DNA from: Hydractinia symbiolongicarpus
Lineage: Eukaryota; Cnidaria; Hydrozoa; Anthoathecata; Hydractiniidae
NCBI RefSeq assembly: GCF_029227915.1
Contig: NC_079883.1
Location: 13,206,001 to 13,270,000 of the forward strand
Direction of reading: 5' to 3'
Length of the DNA: 64,000 bases
Both the position numbers and the translations under genes were made by a program. Positions 23,380 through 36,233 of this stretch are shown here, one piece after another. Positions within the stretch are counted from its first letter, which is position 1. Every line of letters begins with the position of its first letter. The notes below the pieces were generated by a model that was not told where the DNA came from, searched no databases, and was given only the letters and a program-made list of their open reading frames with translations.

Positions 23380-24753
23380 ATCATCATCATCATCATTCTC
23401 GGCTTAACGTCCGTTTTCCATGCTAGCATGGGTTGGACGGGGTATATTAATGACCCTCTTCCAATCTGATCTAGACTGTGTTAGATCTAAACTCAACTTC
23501 CTCTCTATTAAGTCTGTCCTTATAACCTCCTGCCAAGTCTTTCTCGGTCTGCCTCTGGGCTTTGCCCCAGGAACTATCAAGTCTCTACACTTTCTTACCC
23601 AATTATCCTCCTCCATTCTTTCCAAGTGCCCAAGCCAATTCAATCTTCTTATCTGGATAACATCTTTAATTCTACAGAGACTTAGCCTGCTTCTTAGCTC
23701 ATCTGAACTCTTTCTGTCTCTCAGACTGGCATTACACATCCACCTAACCATTCTCATATCATTCCTTTCTAAACGGTCAAGATCTTCCTGCTTCACTGCC
23801 CATGTCTCACTACCGTACAACATAACACTTCTTACACAGGCCTCATACAACCTACCTTTTACCTCAATTGACAGAACTCTGCTAGTCAATAAAGGAAGTA
23901 ACTCTCTAAACTTTTTCCAAGCAGAACCTATCCTGCAAGTAACACTTCTTCCAACACCCCCTTCACTGCCTAACATATCACCTAAGTAACAGAAGTTCTT
24001 AACTATCTCTAACGAGCCACTGTTGTACATCATTAAAGCTGGAAATACTTCATTCTCTATAATCTCACCTTTGCAACGCTTGCATACAAACTGTATGCCA
24101 GCTCTTAACCTTCCACTAATACTACTGCACTTCTTATGTACCCAATGCTTGCAAGTCTGACAAAAAATTGAGTTACTACCAACCCCTTTCCTGCAAACTC
24201 CACAAGGCCACTTTCCAACTACAAGGTCACACTTGGCTGCAATGCTACTTATCATGACTTTAGACTTTGCTGTGTTTACCTTCAGCCCTTTCTCTTCTAG
24301 TCTTTTCTTCCACTTCTCAAACTTTTCAACTAATTCTTCCATCGACTCTGCTATGAGAACCAAATCATCTGCATACAATAACTCCCATGGACAACCTGTT
24401 CTGAACTCCATCGACAGCGCTTCTAAGACTAGAATAAACAACAAAGGACTAAGTACAGAACCCTGATGTACACCAACATTTACACTAAATTCATCACTAA
24501 GTGAATCGTTAATCCTGACACGACTTCTAGCATTGCTGTACATAGACTGAACCATCGTCACTAGCCACTCATCCACACCTAATTTTCTCATAGCCCACCA
24601 AATAACTTTACGTGGCACTCTATCAAAAGCTTTCTCTAAATCTACAAAGGCAAAATAGAGATTCTTTCTCTTTCCTAAATACTTTTCCTGAAGCTGTCTG
24701 AGTAAAAATATTGCATCTGTAGTGCCACGCCCTGGAACAAAACCAAATTGCAT
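23380..24753 (-). mobile_element. 5'-truncated LINE encoding a partial reverse transcriptase and a PHD-like finger
   Basis: Non-LTR retrotransposon copy with an intact 449-codon frame. It starts inside the RT domain at QFGFVPGRGTTDAIF. It keeps FAFVDLEKAFD (about 34-44), GVHQGSVLSPLLF and the catalytic LLYADDL (127-130). Residues 184-227 form a C4HC3 finger (C184, C187, C198, C201, H206, C209, C224, C227). The C-terminal part has WLGHLERMEEDNW and RGRPRKTWQEVIR. The 3' end is a (GAT)n tract, seen as ATC repeats at 23380-23397. The endonuclease and the first RT motifs are lost at the 5' truncation, so it cannot move on its own. The RTE, L2 or related clade was not determined. Confidence 0.92.
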
Positions 24754-26015
24754 CTTATTTTTTGCTGATTTTTCCTGATTGTAACTAATGGCTGCTTTTC
24801 AAAGATCTCTATTTTGTATCTTTGCAAATTGCTCAAAAAATGATGCATCACTACAGTTTGTGAAGCATTCAGGCAAGCATTTAGGATCTGCAAATGAGAG
24901 CTCACATGACAATGGAAATTTTTGTCTTAAAAATATTCCATAGCCTGTTCCGTGTATAAATTATAGATATAAATAGGTTTAAAATTACGCTATATAAATA
25001 GATTGTACATATTTGTTGAAATACTGAGGTTCATACACAATTCAATTAATTGAGCTTGATTTGTCAAAGTTAAGAAAAGGATTAAAAAGATGTCTATATT
25101 TTATTGCTTTAGCACTCCAGAGAACTTCTTCTTGCATCTCCTTACTAAGGAACTATTATTTGTTAAAGGTTATCTCTTACGACAAAAAGTTTATCTGAAT
25201 CATTATACATTAGTGTGCTGTTCACCTACCTCACTATAAGCATAAGTGAGGTGAATTGGGCCCTTTAGTATGAATTTAACTAAAATAAGGTTATATTATT
25301 AATTCCGAATAAATATTGAGGCGATTTAAATAAACCTTTTTTGTCACAAAAGTTAAGCATTAAGCTCACCTTTTAAAGATGAGCTTAAAGCTCATGTGTT
25401 GTTTTTTATGTCCTACAGATTGTTTATTTTTCTTTTAACAAACATGCATTTGACTGCACTTACATACAATGTACAAATAGAATTTGATTTGCTAATCTAT
25501 TCTGCCAATTCCTGTAAAAATATCTGTAAAGCTAGTGCATGACCGGATTTTTTTTTAAAATTCTTAAATAGAAGTCTTTTCTATAGCAGTTGTCAATATC
25601 TCAGACTTTATTAAACTTGACCAACAAAAGTTGTTCTAATTGACCTAATCTTTTGAAATTGTTGATCCTAAAACCCTGTGTTGGGTCCCCTGATTTTTCT
25701 GTTGAATATTAATAAGTTAAAATGTGTTATCAATCAACAGCGTGCGTATCTTCAAAAATTTTTCCCAAGGATGAGACTTGGCAGGGGTGCTTTTTATCCA
25801 TGCTATGTGTAACAGACCTATACCCCTAGTTTTGCATAAAATAAAAGGTATAAAGATTATTTTTTTTGCAAAAAGTAAATATTTTATTTTATGCACAAAC
25901 AAATTTTTGTGAATATATAACTTTGCAAGCACCTTTTTAAACTTTTGTACACGTGTATGAAAATTACATGTGGGAAAATTAGTAAAAATAAAGTTCATTT
26001 TGTTTCTTTTCTTAG
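24754..26015. other. Gene-free stretch upstream of the F-box/WD40 gene
   Basis: Immediately upstream of the LINE truncation point, the minus strand shows a short Cys-rich open run (SFADPKCLPECFTN) of unknown origin, about 24770-24930. The rest has nothing I recognise. Promoter and any leader exon of the F-box gene may lie here. Confidence 0.4.
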
Positions 26016-29000
26016 ATAATTTGGATTGATGAAAGTTTGCAAGAAAAACAACTTATGTCACTACATGCAGAACTTACAAACCAAATACAACATCAAAAAA
26101 ACTCACTTTCTGTAAAGAAAAGGAAACAAAAAAAGAGAACATCGCATAACAGAAACAATTCAAAAGACTTCACAACGCATCATCATAATGCATCTTATGA
26201 TAAAAATGCCATATTCAAAGATATTGCATCTCATTTTTCCAATTGGTCAGCATGGCAAAGGCAAATTTTGTTATGCAAATGTACAGAACAAAGCTCAATA
26301 CCCTTCCTCACATCATTAGCAACTATTTTGGAACCAATTCTTCATAGGGATTTTGACATTGTTATACAAGGAAACTTTAAATCATCTTTAATTAAGAATT
26401 TCTTGATACTGCCCAGTATAACTTCTTCTCCACTCATCAGTCACCATGCTCCAACAGGTAGCCAAGAACATTTAAGTTGTTCATCAAAACGTACACATAA
26501 TATTGACATAAAAACATCACAAAATAATGAATATCCATTTAAAATTGAGACATTTGATGAGGCAGCACTCCAAAAAGCATTGCCTTTTCATGCACATGCA
26601 CGACCTAGAAAAGCAGATTCTCTCTCAACTATTGAGTTTTTTAATGACATAAATAAACAAAAAGTACAAGACAATATAAAATTAAAAAAATTATGTGAGG
26701 ATAGACCTGGACATCTGTCAATTAGGAACTACAAACATGAAAAATGGTGGCTTCCAAACATAAAGAATAATGAAAACTTTAATTCTGTGTCTAAAAAAAG
26801 TTTACTTCAATCCTTTAACATGGTGGTAAACCGATTTATGGAAAAATACATTGTTTGGAGGAATGTTGACAAGGGAGATTTTTTCTTACACATGGTCGAC
26901 TTTTGTTCTCCAAATGATTTAGTATATTTGGCTCATTGTATCAACCAAAGACTTAAAAATATTGCAGATATTGAACGTTTACCAGACAACCTTTTAGTAA
27001 AGATTTTTACTTATTTGGATTGTGTTGATTTGGCTCAAACTGCACAAGTTAATAAACGATGGAAAATTCTCTCGTCAAGTGATATACTTTGGAAAACCAT
27101 GTCTTACGATTTGGCTAACAAGTATAACCAGTTAGATTTTCTTACCTATTTGGAAACATCTTACATTGCATTAAATTGGAAAGTATTGTATCGAGAACTT
27201 AAAGATTCTGTAGAACAACTGGTTATAAAAAACAAAGAAATTGAAGATGAAGATGTGTCAGCTGAGGGAATTGAAATGGCTGAAAGTAGTGATACAACAG
27301 ACTCAAATATGGTCTTAAATTCATATGAATCAAGTGAAATTGATGTCAACAACTCTATTTATATGTTAGACAGTGATGACAAGAATGACTCTTCAAGTAA
27401 TGAGTCACTTTGTCTGCATACATCAAGAATAAATTCCAACCAGGTTAGAAAGATATTTGATTAAACCATACGTTCTTTGTAACTAATGAAGAAATAGCTA
27501 TTTGTACCTAATATTTCCCCCCCCCCTATCTGAACATTTTATTTTTAATGCAAACCAGTAAAAAAAAATAAGTTAGAAAAAAAAATTGTGCATATGTATA
27601 ATAATTTGAGATTATGATTTTATTTTGTTTAGCTTATAACCTCATCAAGTCAAGTAATAACCAATAAACGTGAACACAAATTCAAAAAGAAGAAATCTCT
27701 TGAGGATGATGGGAAAAATTTTGCTTATGATGTCAGACTAAAATTGGTGCAACCTAACAACCGCGTGGTAAAAAAAATTATTAAGGAATTAAACATGTTG
27801 TATTTTATAATTTTCACTAGTCATGTTGGATTGTTTTACTCATAGTGTTCAAATTGTAAACTCTAAAATGTTTGGAACAACTATTGCAGCTACTCTGTAT
27901 GATTCTAAAGTTCTTTCATAGAATCAGCATACTACATCTTGCTTCCAAAGTTTATTTGATGAAATAAATTATTTGTTATGGAGACATTTAAAAACTATTT
28001 AATGCTCTGCAATATAATTTATATCAACCAGCGACATCCAACTAAATACAGTTTTCAATAGAATGTGTTGCATATAATCAGTCTTGCAGTATCATTCAAC
28101 ACCCTTGTTTGAGGTACTACCCATTCATACCTTTCAAACCACTTCTATCCACTTTCTTCTTTATATTAACAGTAGATGGGTACAAAAAGTATACATAAAT
28201 AAAGACTTAACTAATACGTTGTTTGTATAGCTTAAATCATACAGACAACTCTCCTACTCCTTGTTGTGTTTTAGAAAAATGAGAAAGAGCACGAAAGTCT
28301 TCCTTCAGAGCAATTTGCTCAAGTAACAATAACTGGCTTAATAACATTAAAACGTGTTCGGAAACTTGAGGTTTGACTTCTTTTTCTGTATATTCACAGC
28401 ATGCAGCAATGTACTAATTAAATTCTGTAGACATGATCATTTAACTTTCTTTTCTATATGTTTGTAAAGTATCTGCGTGATTTCAGGGTCATTTTGAAGC
28501 TGTGCTATGTCTTCAGTTTGATACTAAGCGAATTATGAGTGGATCCGCTGATCGAATGGTCAGGTATGGATTTTGTAGAGTGTTTAGAGATCATGGAATT
28601 TTTGGAATATGTTCTATCATAATTGGTATCAACAAAAGTTTTCATTTAAACTGTTTGGTATTTAGATACACTTGTTTGATTTGATTACCAAAAAATATAA
28701 GTACCCATTCTAAGAAAATCCCTTGATTAAGGGGGACGATTATATGAGGCGAGCTGACCCGGTGCTGTCTCGTTTAAAGGGAAATCTACTTTTAAACACA
28801 ACCAAGCTATTGCAGAAGTTTCTTCTAAAAAACAATTTTGATTATATGAGCCGGGTTGAAAACGGGTTGGCTCACTTGCGTTTTCTTTAGAAATAATCGA
28901 AGTAATTATATTCTGAAGCATCATTCTTCTGTGTATACAAAGCAATAAAGTGTTTGTTGACAGTTGCAAAAATGTGTTCACCAAAATCAACACGCGATTA

Positions 29001-32000
29001 CATATCATTCTTTGTTTACTTATGCATGCGCCATCTTGATATTCTCCTGGGTTGTAAACAAGTTGGCGCGCTTTTAACTCATTTGAATTTTTCCATATAA
29101 TAAAAAGCTGGTGCCGGGTTGAAAACGAGCCTGCACCGGGTCAGCTCGCCTCATATAATTAGCCCCTAACTATTTAGTTACAAATTTATTTTTTGTCAAG
29201 GGTAGCTTAAAATCTCTTTTTTATTTTTGCTAAAATAATAGTCACTTCTGTGTGCACAGTGCAGTAACAAAAAACCCACTCTCCTAATGTTATATGTATA
29301 ACTTGTATTTTATTCCAGATAAGTTTATGCTATTTTAGGTTATGGGATGTTAGAAGCGGGCGTAATTTTCATAAACTACAAGGCCACCAGGTAAGCAAGT
29401 ATTAAAGGTGAAATAAATGGCAGGGGGGGGTCTATAACACTGCGTTCATAAATGTTTTCAGTCCAATGGCCATTTTTTGATCTATAAACATTGATCCCAT
29501 GTGGATGCCTGCATGTAACTACACTTTTAGCTTTGAAAGTCTTCCTTTTCGATTATATGCAATTTTTGAGAAAATATGAAATTTCAAAACAAGTTGAAAT
29601 GAAAACTAACCCAATACCTCTGCTATGTTTAAAAAATTAAAAGCCTTGTTTTCTCGTTTTTATTATGCGTCTTTTAAATAACGGCCTAGACCTTTTTACT
29701 TATTTAACGCTGGGTGCTTATTCGAATGCAGTGATTAATTAAGTGCAGGTTGAGTAGTCGATCAATTACAGTATCGGTTTTGCATTTTTCGAGCATTTAT
29801 TTTGCTAATTAAAGATTATGGAGTTTTCTTGTGAATTTCGACAGGAATTTTAATTAAGTGGATGAGTGTTGAACATGAAAACATTTCATAAGCGCTTTTA
29901 TTTACGAATTAAAAATAGTTTTCCCAAATATTCTGTGGGCACAACAATTTGCGAACTTGTGCAAAATTCAGTGAACATTTATTTTAGTAAAATATTTGTT
30001 AGTATATCGGTTCAAGTAAGTATAAGACACTTAGATTTTGGTTTTGCAACCTACTTTTTTAACGTGTGTGCATTTCGGCAAAATTGGAGTTTTTATTCAA
30101 GTGCGAGCCTGCTAACAAAAAAGCTAGTGAGCTTTTTGCGCTGTAGTGAAAACAGAAATTGTTTAACAAGGAGGTTTTTGGTTAGTACCCTGCAGTTATT
30201 TATTTATAACATATTCATTCAACTATTTTAGGGTGGAGTTCGTTCGATCTACTTCGATGATAGATATATTGTAACAGGTTCTTGGGACACTACTGTCAAA
30301 GTATGTATATAAAAGATTTGATGTCAATATTAACGATTTTTTTTCAAAATGGGATTTACCTAAAACAAAAGTTTGCGTTGTTTTTCAGAAAAAGTCGATG
30401 AATAAGTTTGATAGGTGTTTTAGTTTAAATCAGATGGCACGATCATTTTAAATATGGAATAATAATATCAATTTTTTATGAATAATATTCAATTAGTTCC
30501 AGGAAATTTGTTTTCACTTTTACGTAAATATTTTGTTTAGATTTGGCATGTTGTAAAATTCACGTTATTTCATACTATCACAGCACATGATGGATGTGTA
30601 ACAAGTGTGGAAATGAATGACGAGATTCTGTAGGTAGTTTTTTTTTCTGAAAAATTCGCAGACTACACAGTTTGCGACATATAATACTCTTCTGAGCTTT
30701 CTAAGAAGTTTTTAAGGGGATGGGCCCTTTAAAAATGTGAAATGGTGCTAAAAAATCTCAACAAGACACTGACAACCTTTTTCAATACATGTAGAATGAT
30801 TGAGTGAAATCATATTTCTTTCACGAGAAATTACCGTATGCTAAGAAAATGAATTTTAAGCTCCCTACTGTAAATTTTAGTGCTTAATAAAGCAAGAATA
30901 AATGTCATAATATTTGTATATTATTTTATACAGCGATTTGAAATAAATATATGTGGTAACCAATAGTGACAATGATAGCAGACGAAATTGTTTGATCATA
31001 TGAAATTCTTTTCCCATGTTTAACAATCCTATGATCATTAATGACAATCAAGTTAGCTCATCTAGATTGGCTAGTTTAAGGGCAGATATTTTCGTGACAT
31101 TTCTAATACGGAATTTGTTTTTCTGATTTGGCCTGTTAACAGCGGTATTAAATTCCGCAAAAACCATTATGTACCTACCTATTCGCAATATTTTTTTTGG
31201 TGTGTTGTGAAAAAAGCATGGTTTTCCCCCGCTCATCGCGAAAATAATGCCCCTAATTTTTCCAATACAATACAATTAATGAAGTATACATAATTTCAAA
31301 GTTACTTCTTGAAAATCCTTTCCATGCACTGGCTGCTAGTTGCATATTCAATGTTGATTTCTACAACGCGGTGTAAAGAGCGGTGGGCGCTAGCTTTTTG
31401 TCTAAAAATTTAACCACTAGTTCAAAAAATAACGCCAATGAGGGCGTAGAAGGAACAGGCGTAAAGCGGAACGATAATTTTCGATTACAACAATTGTGGC
31501 GTTACTGGCTTCACAATGTAACCATTGCGTTTTTTTCAGGGTGACTGCTTCTCACGATTGTACTGTGTGTGTTTTTGAGAAGCATACATGGAATCACATG
31601 GCTACGTTAAAAGCCCATCAAGGTTTGTACTGTTTCATTTGCATGATCAATTAGGCGTGGAATCTTTTTCTGATAAGGGTGGGTGAGATAAGGGTTTCTT
31701 GAAACGCTTCAATTTTTTCTACTGTGTTTATGTTTATAACCAGAGCTCTCATTTGCATACTTTCGTTCGGTTTTTTATCACAAATGTTTTTGCGCATTCA
31801 ATTTCTTTTCTGTTTACATAGGTCCAGTGTCATGCGCTGCATTGCTTGCAGACAACCAACTTCTAACAGGTTCCTTTGACAGGTACGAAGAAAGATGTTT
31901 TATTCTAGGGAATAAAGGAAAATTTTTAGTTCGCTTCCCTGTAAGATATTTGGCATGTTTTATTCGTGTCCTAAAGTGAAATTTATCCTTTTAGGTCATA

Positions 32001-35000
32001 TATAATTTAACATATTTTCTGTAAATTCGCGTGTGAGTTTAAAATGCATGTATAAGATTCTACTCTTTTATTCCATAGTTTTAAAGAATTCAAATAAGAC
32101 TTTAAAAATTCATTAGTTTGTATTTTTCGCAATTATTATTTTTCAACGGTTTTTTAGATAGCTACCAAACTCGTCCCCAGCGCCTTTTGTCTCTTTTTTT
32201 TACTGAACGGCGAGATGATCAGTAAAAAAAAAGAGATAAAAGGCGCTGGGGAAGAGTTTGAGATAGCTACACGATTTTACTTATACCTTGTTTCTTATAC
32301 TTTGTCTTGGGAGGAATAATTGTTCTTGGTAATGTTTTGATTCAATCAAGTTCTGTTTTTCAGACTGGTTTTGTTATGGGATTTATCTACATTTAAAGTC
32401 AACAAGTCGTTCAAGGGACCGTTCAATTCAATTCAAACCGTTAAGGTGTGTGTTTCAAGGGAAAATTTTCAGTCAAAAGTGAAAATTTAATTAAGCTTTT
32501 CTTTTTACTTCTTCCGCTACACAAACTGTCTGCGGGATTAGCTTCCTTACTGCGCCGTAACAATTTACAAACAAACCCGTTGATTCTACGAAATTACTAA
32601 TCCATTTTTTTTTCTCTAGCTTTATGGCAATCTGTTGGCTGCTGGTTCTTCAGATGGTACTATTACATTTTGGGACTTTAACACGTGCCAAATCGAGGCC
32701 ATGGTGGAAGCGCATGATGGTGCCGTTAATTCTGTGTGTTTTGTTGGTTCCAGATTCATTACAGGCGGAGGGTAAGTATAACGATAGATTTAGCATAAAG
32801 TTTGGGTACAGAAAACGCAAGTGCATGCTTTTTTAAGCAATAATTTAAGAACTACATGAGACCCTTGTTATGAAAGTTTGGTTTCCATTGAAGTATTAGC
32901 TTAACGGAGCAAAAACACGTGAATTTGACCTCCCCAAGTAGATAGGTCTAATAAAATCGGACCAGTTTCATGAGATTAATTTTTTAATACTAATTTGTGT
33001 TTTCACCTTATTTTAGTATTATTGTTCTAATACTTTTTAATCATATATGCACAACAATTTTAGATCAATTTTTGTTTAATATTTAAATTGAAATTTTATC
33101 TGCAAAATTATTTCGTCTATTCGAGTCTTTAAAATATTCAAATGATAAATAATTTCCACTTAATTTAATTTTCTACTTACGTTATATTTCGAGTGTTTTT
33201 TTTATAGTAACCTTTCATGTTTTGACTTATTTAGAGATGGTGCCGTTAAAGAATGGGACTTACAAACATGTGTATGTTTGCGTTTGTTCACGGGACATAA
33301 GGGACCCGTAAATTGTGTCCGGGTACGACCTTTGTTTTGTTTTTAATTCTCGGAAATTGTTTAATATCCAAATCAATTAAGAATTAGATGCGCGCGTTGT
33401 TGAAGTTACATGTCAGAATTTAGCGTGTTGTTCTTGCGTCCATACTCTATAACTTTTCAGACAGATAGGTAAAAAGTGGTTATATTTAGATTATTTGGGT
33501 GTTTTTTTTTTGTTCAGGGTAAAAATATACATTTTGAAACTCAGTGAAAATGATATTTATTTAAACAAAACTTCAGTAACGACACAAAGAAGTTTGTGTC
33601 TAAACCTTGATTTTTACACAGCTCTACAAAAAAGCAAATAAGTTAGATGCATTTTAACCCTATTTTTAAAAATTCAACAATAAAACTTAATCCATACTTC
33701 AAAAGCCTTTAATACCCTCAATATTGATCTATACTTACACTTCTTTGATGTGTTACCTAATGGAAATTTTAAATGCCGATAGAAATTGTGTCTGACGTCC
33801 CAGCACTCGGCGCTAGAATGTAGACAGTCAAACGTGTTCTTTTGGGTGTAATGTTTCATCTGCATTGGATTTCAACCAACTGATGATACTCGAACATTAA
33901 AAACGAACACTCCTGATATCACTGCATTTAACTACTTACTCTTCAAGCTCTAAATTATTGAGAAATCGACCCCCCGAGTATATCCAACAACCACCACACC
34001 CCTCTATCCACTTGTGCCTGTAATGAAATTGACAATCAAAACAGCAGAAATCCAAGAGGTCTGAGGGAGGGCATCGAGAGTTTGCATTGACATGTTATGT
34101 ACCTTGAATAAAGAAGCCATGAGGGCTTTTCCACGAAATATCAATGTTTCTATTTCTTCACCCCTTCTTAATTGTTTAACCCCCCCCCCCCCCCCCCCCC
34201 AATTATTATTTTTAATACATTTTCTACACCACCACCTCCCGTCCTTTCTCCTGTTTATTTGGTACTCTACCTCCCGTCCTTTCTCCTGTTTATTTGGTAC
34301 TCTAGAGTAAGGCAATTAACACACCACCTTCGAAAAAACTTACCTCAAAATAAGCGCAAAATAGAAGTGTGGTTTTTTAATTAGCAGCGCTTTTCAACGC
34401 AGATATCTTTTTTAGCCGAAATATATTTTTGTAAAAATAACGAATGGTCAAAAATGATTTTCATGATAAGTGCGTGCGTACTGTGGAGATGTTAGGACTT
34501 GGAATCTTACCTGTCTATCTCCTTTTTATAATCTTGTAATAAGCAGTCACACCCCTAAAATATGCACACACTCCATAACTCTAAAAGTTATTTGGATAAA
34601 AACACAATAATTTTATTTGAAATTTGATATTATAGGCTTCGTCGAAACGCATTATTAGTGGCTCTTCTGATGGAACAATCAGAGTATGGGATATGGCGTG
34701 CAGAATACATCAGGTTTGCTTTATTAATGATTGTGTTGCATGTAGATTTCTAGAGCGTAGTTTGCATTTATTCACAATATAGCGCCTAAAGTTCTGTCTG
34801 GCGATTTTTATTTCCTTTTCGCCCCATCGATGTTGATTTTCTTATACAAAACCATACTCTTTATATTCACAAATGCGCTGTAGCTGATTTCATGTTTCAG
34901 GGTAAATTATAGTTCAATGTACTAGAGATACGCTAGTTCATATCCGCCATGCTGATATGGACTGATTTGTTTTACCTGGAAAGAGGACTTTGGGACTATT

Positions 35001-36233
35001 CGCACTGTAATTAAACAGCGATTACCATATTGGTAACAGCTTACACTATATTAGTAACGGCAAATTACTATATTGGTAACAGCGAATTGCTTTATTGGTA
35101 ACAGAGAATGGCTATATTGGTAACGGCGAATTGCTATATTGGTAACGTAAAATTGCTCTATTATTAACGGCGAACTGCGATATATTGGTAACGGCAAATT
35201 ACTATATTGGTAACGGCGAATTGCTATACTGGTAACGGCAAATTACTATATTGGTAACGAAAAATTGCTCTATTATTAACGGCGAACTGCGATGTATTGG
35301 TAACGGCATATGGCTATATTGGTAACGGCAAATTACTATATTGGTAACGGCGAATTGCTATATTGGTAACGGCAAATTACTATATTGGTAACGAAAAATT
35401 GCTCTATTATTACCGGCGAACTGCGATGTATTGGTAACGGCAAATTACTATATTGGTAACGGCAAATTACTATATTGGTAACGGCGAATTGCTATATTGG
35501 TAACGGCAAATTACTATATTGGTAACGAAAAATTGCTCTATTATTACCGGCGAACTGCGATGTATTGGTAACGGCAAATTACTATATTGGTAACGGCAAA
35601 TTACTATATTGGTAACGGCAAATTACTATATTGGTAACGGCGAATTGCTATATTGGTAACGGCAAATTACTATATTGGTAACGAAAAATTGCTCTATTAT
35701 TACCGGCGAACTGCGATGTATTGGTAACGGCAAATTACTATATTGGTAACGGCAAATTACTATATTGGTAACGGCAAATTACTATATTGGTAACGGAGAA
35801 TTGCTATATTGGTAACGGCATATGGCTATATTGGTAACGGCAAATTACTATATTGGTAACGGCAAATTACTGTATTGGTAACGGCAAATTACTATATTGG
35901 TAACGGCAAATTACTGTATTGGTAACGGCAAATTGCTATATTGGTAACGGCAAATAACTGTATTCGTAACGGCAAATTACTGTATAAGTAATGGATTCAG
36001 CTTCACTGTCAGTGTTAGTAGATTAAGATCATCTTAAATGAGTTGTCATGTCAATGAATAGGTTGTATAGCTGTTATTCTTTGTTCATGATTTTGTTTTT
36101 GTAACCGATACGATCTTGTTCTATTTTGTAGGCTGGTGGTCCATATGATGAAATGAACAAGAACATTATCGAATCTGAAGTCTTACATGAAAAGGAATAT
36201 AAGAAAAGACTTTTAAAAAATACAAACTTGTGA
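26016..36233 (+). CDS. F-box and seven-WD40-repeat protein, possibly FBXW10-like
   Basis: Putative substrate receptor of an SCF (SKP1-CUL1-F-box) ubiquitin ligase. Fourteen exons: 26016-27443, 27633-27767, 28275-28370, 28487-28563, 29339-29390, 30232-30300, 30541-30629, 31540-31622, 31822-31882, 32364-32445, 32620-32771, 33235-33322, 34636-34713, 36132-36233, all in phase. From the first in-frame ATG (26055) the product is 850 residues. An F-box starts at IERLPDNLLVKIFTYLD (about 304-350). Two Trp/Cys modules precede it (about 56-90 and 258-300). An acidic, Ser-rich linker follows, then FAYDVRLKLV, as in FBXW10-type proteins. Seven WD repeats occupy about 541-815, for example SGSADRMVRLWDVRSG, TGSWDTTVKIWHV, AGSSDGTITFWDF and SGSSDGTIRVWDM. 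The first exon may have an upstream coding partner, because the frame is open to the acceptor at 26015. Naming the exact orthologue is uncertain. Confidence 0.88.
28731..29166. mobile_element. Harbinger-type MITE flanked by TAA duplications
   Basis: The left terminus GGGGGACGATTATATGAGGC and the reverse-complemented right terminus GGGGCTAATTATATGAGGC both continue GAGCTGACCCGGTGC. The flanking trinucleotide is TAA on both sides (28728-28730 and 29167-29169). An internal partial copy, ATTATATGAGCCGGGTTGAA, lies near 28840. It sits in the fourth intron of the F-box/WD40 gene and has no coding frame. Three-base TWA duplications and G-rich ends are typical of PIF/Harbinger elements. Confidence 0.88.
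32159..32268. repeat. Foldback (hairpin) element with CTCGTCCCCAGCGCC arm
   Basis: Arms of about 47 bases, CAAACTCGTCCCCAGCGCCT then TTTGTCTCTTTTTTTTACTG, pair with the sequence ending GGCGCTGGGGAAGAGTTTG around a 14-base loop. The flanks ACGGTTTTT and ACGATTTTA may be an imperfect 9-base target duplication. It is intronic in the F-box/WD40 gene. Confidence 0.8.
34180..34306. repeat. 21-base poly-C tract and a 36-base direct repeat
   Basis: An uninterrupted C run occupies about 34180-34200. Just after it, the block CTACCTCCCGTCCTTTCTCC followed by TGTTTATTTGGTACT occurs twice in tandem (about 34231-34304). It lies in an F-box/WD40 intron. Exact C count is prone to assembly error. Confidence 0.8.
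35022..35994 (+). repeat. 22-bp satellite array with higher-order repeat, in an intron
   Basis: About 44 tandem copies of ATATTGGTAACGGCAAATTACT and close variants (CGAATTGC, CATATGGC, GAAAAATTGCTCTATTATTA). A marker variant, GGCGAACTGCGATGTATTGG, returns at about 35169, 35281, 35415, 35549 and 35705. This spacing shows that blocks of 5, 6, 6 and 7 monomers have been duplicated. The array fills most of the last intron (34714-36131) of the F-box/WD40 gene and does not touch the exons. Confidence 0.95.

Noticed and set aside
24770-24930. Minus-strand Cys-containing run SFADPKCLPECFTN next to the LINE
   Set aside because: Interrupted by a stop and not recognisable. It may be a foreign segment at the LINE junction, but I cannot assign it.
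34004-34384. Proline or glycine run frames around 34180
   Set aside because: Produced by the poly-C tract and the adjoining direct repeat.
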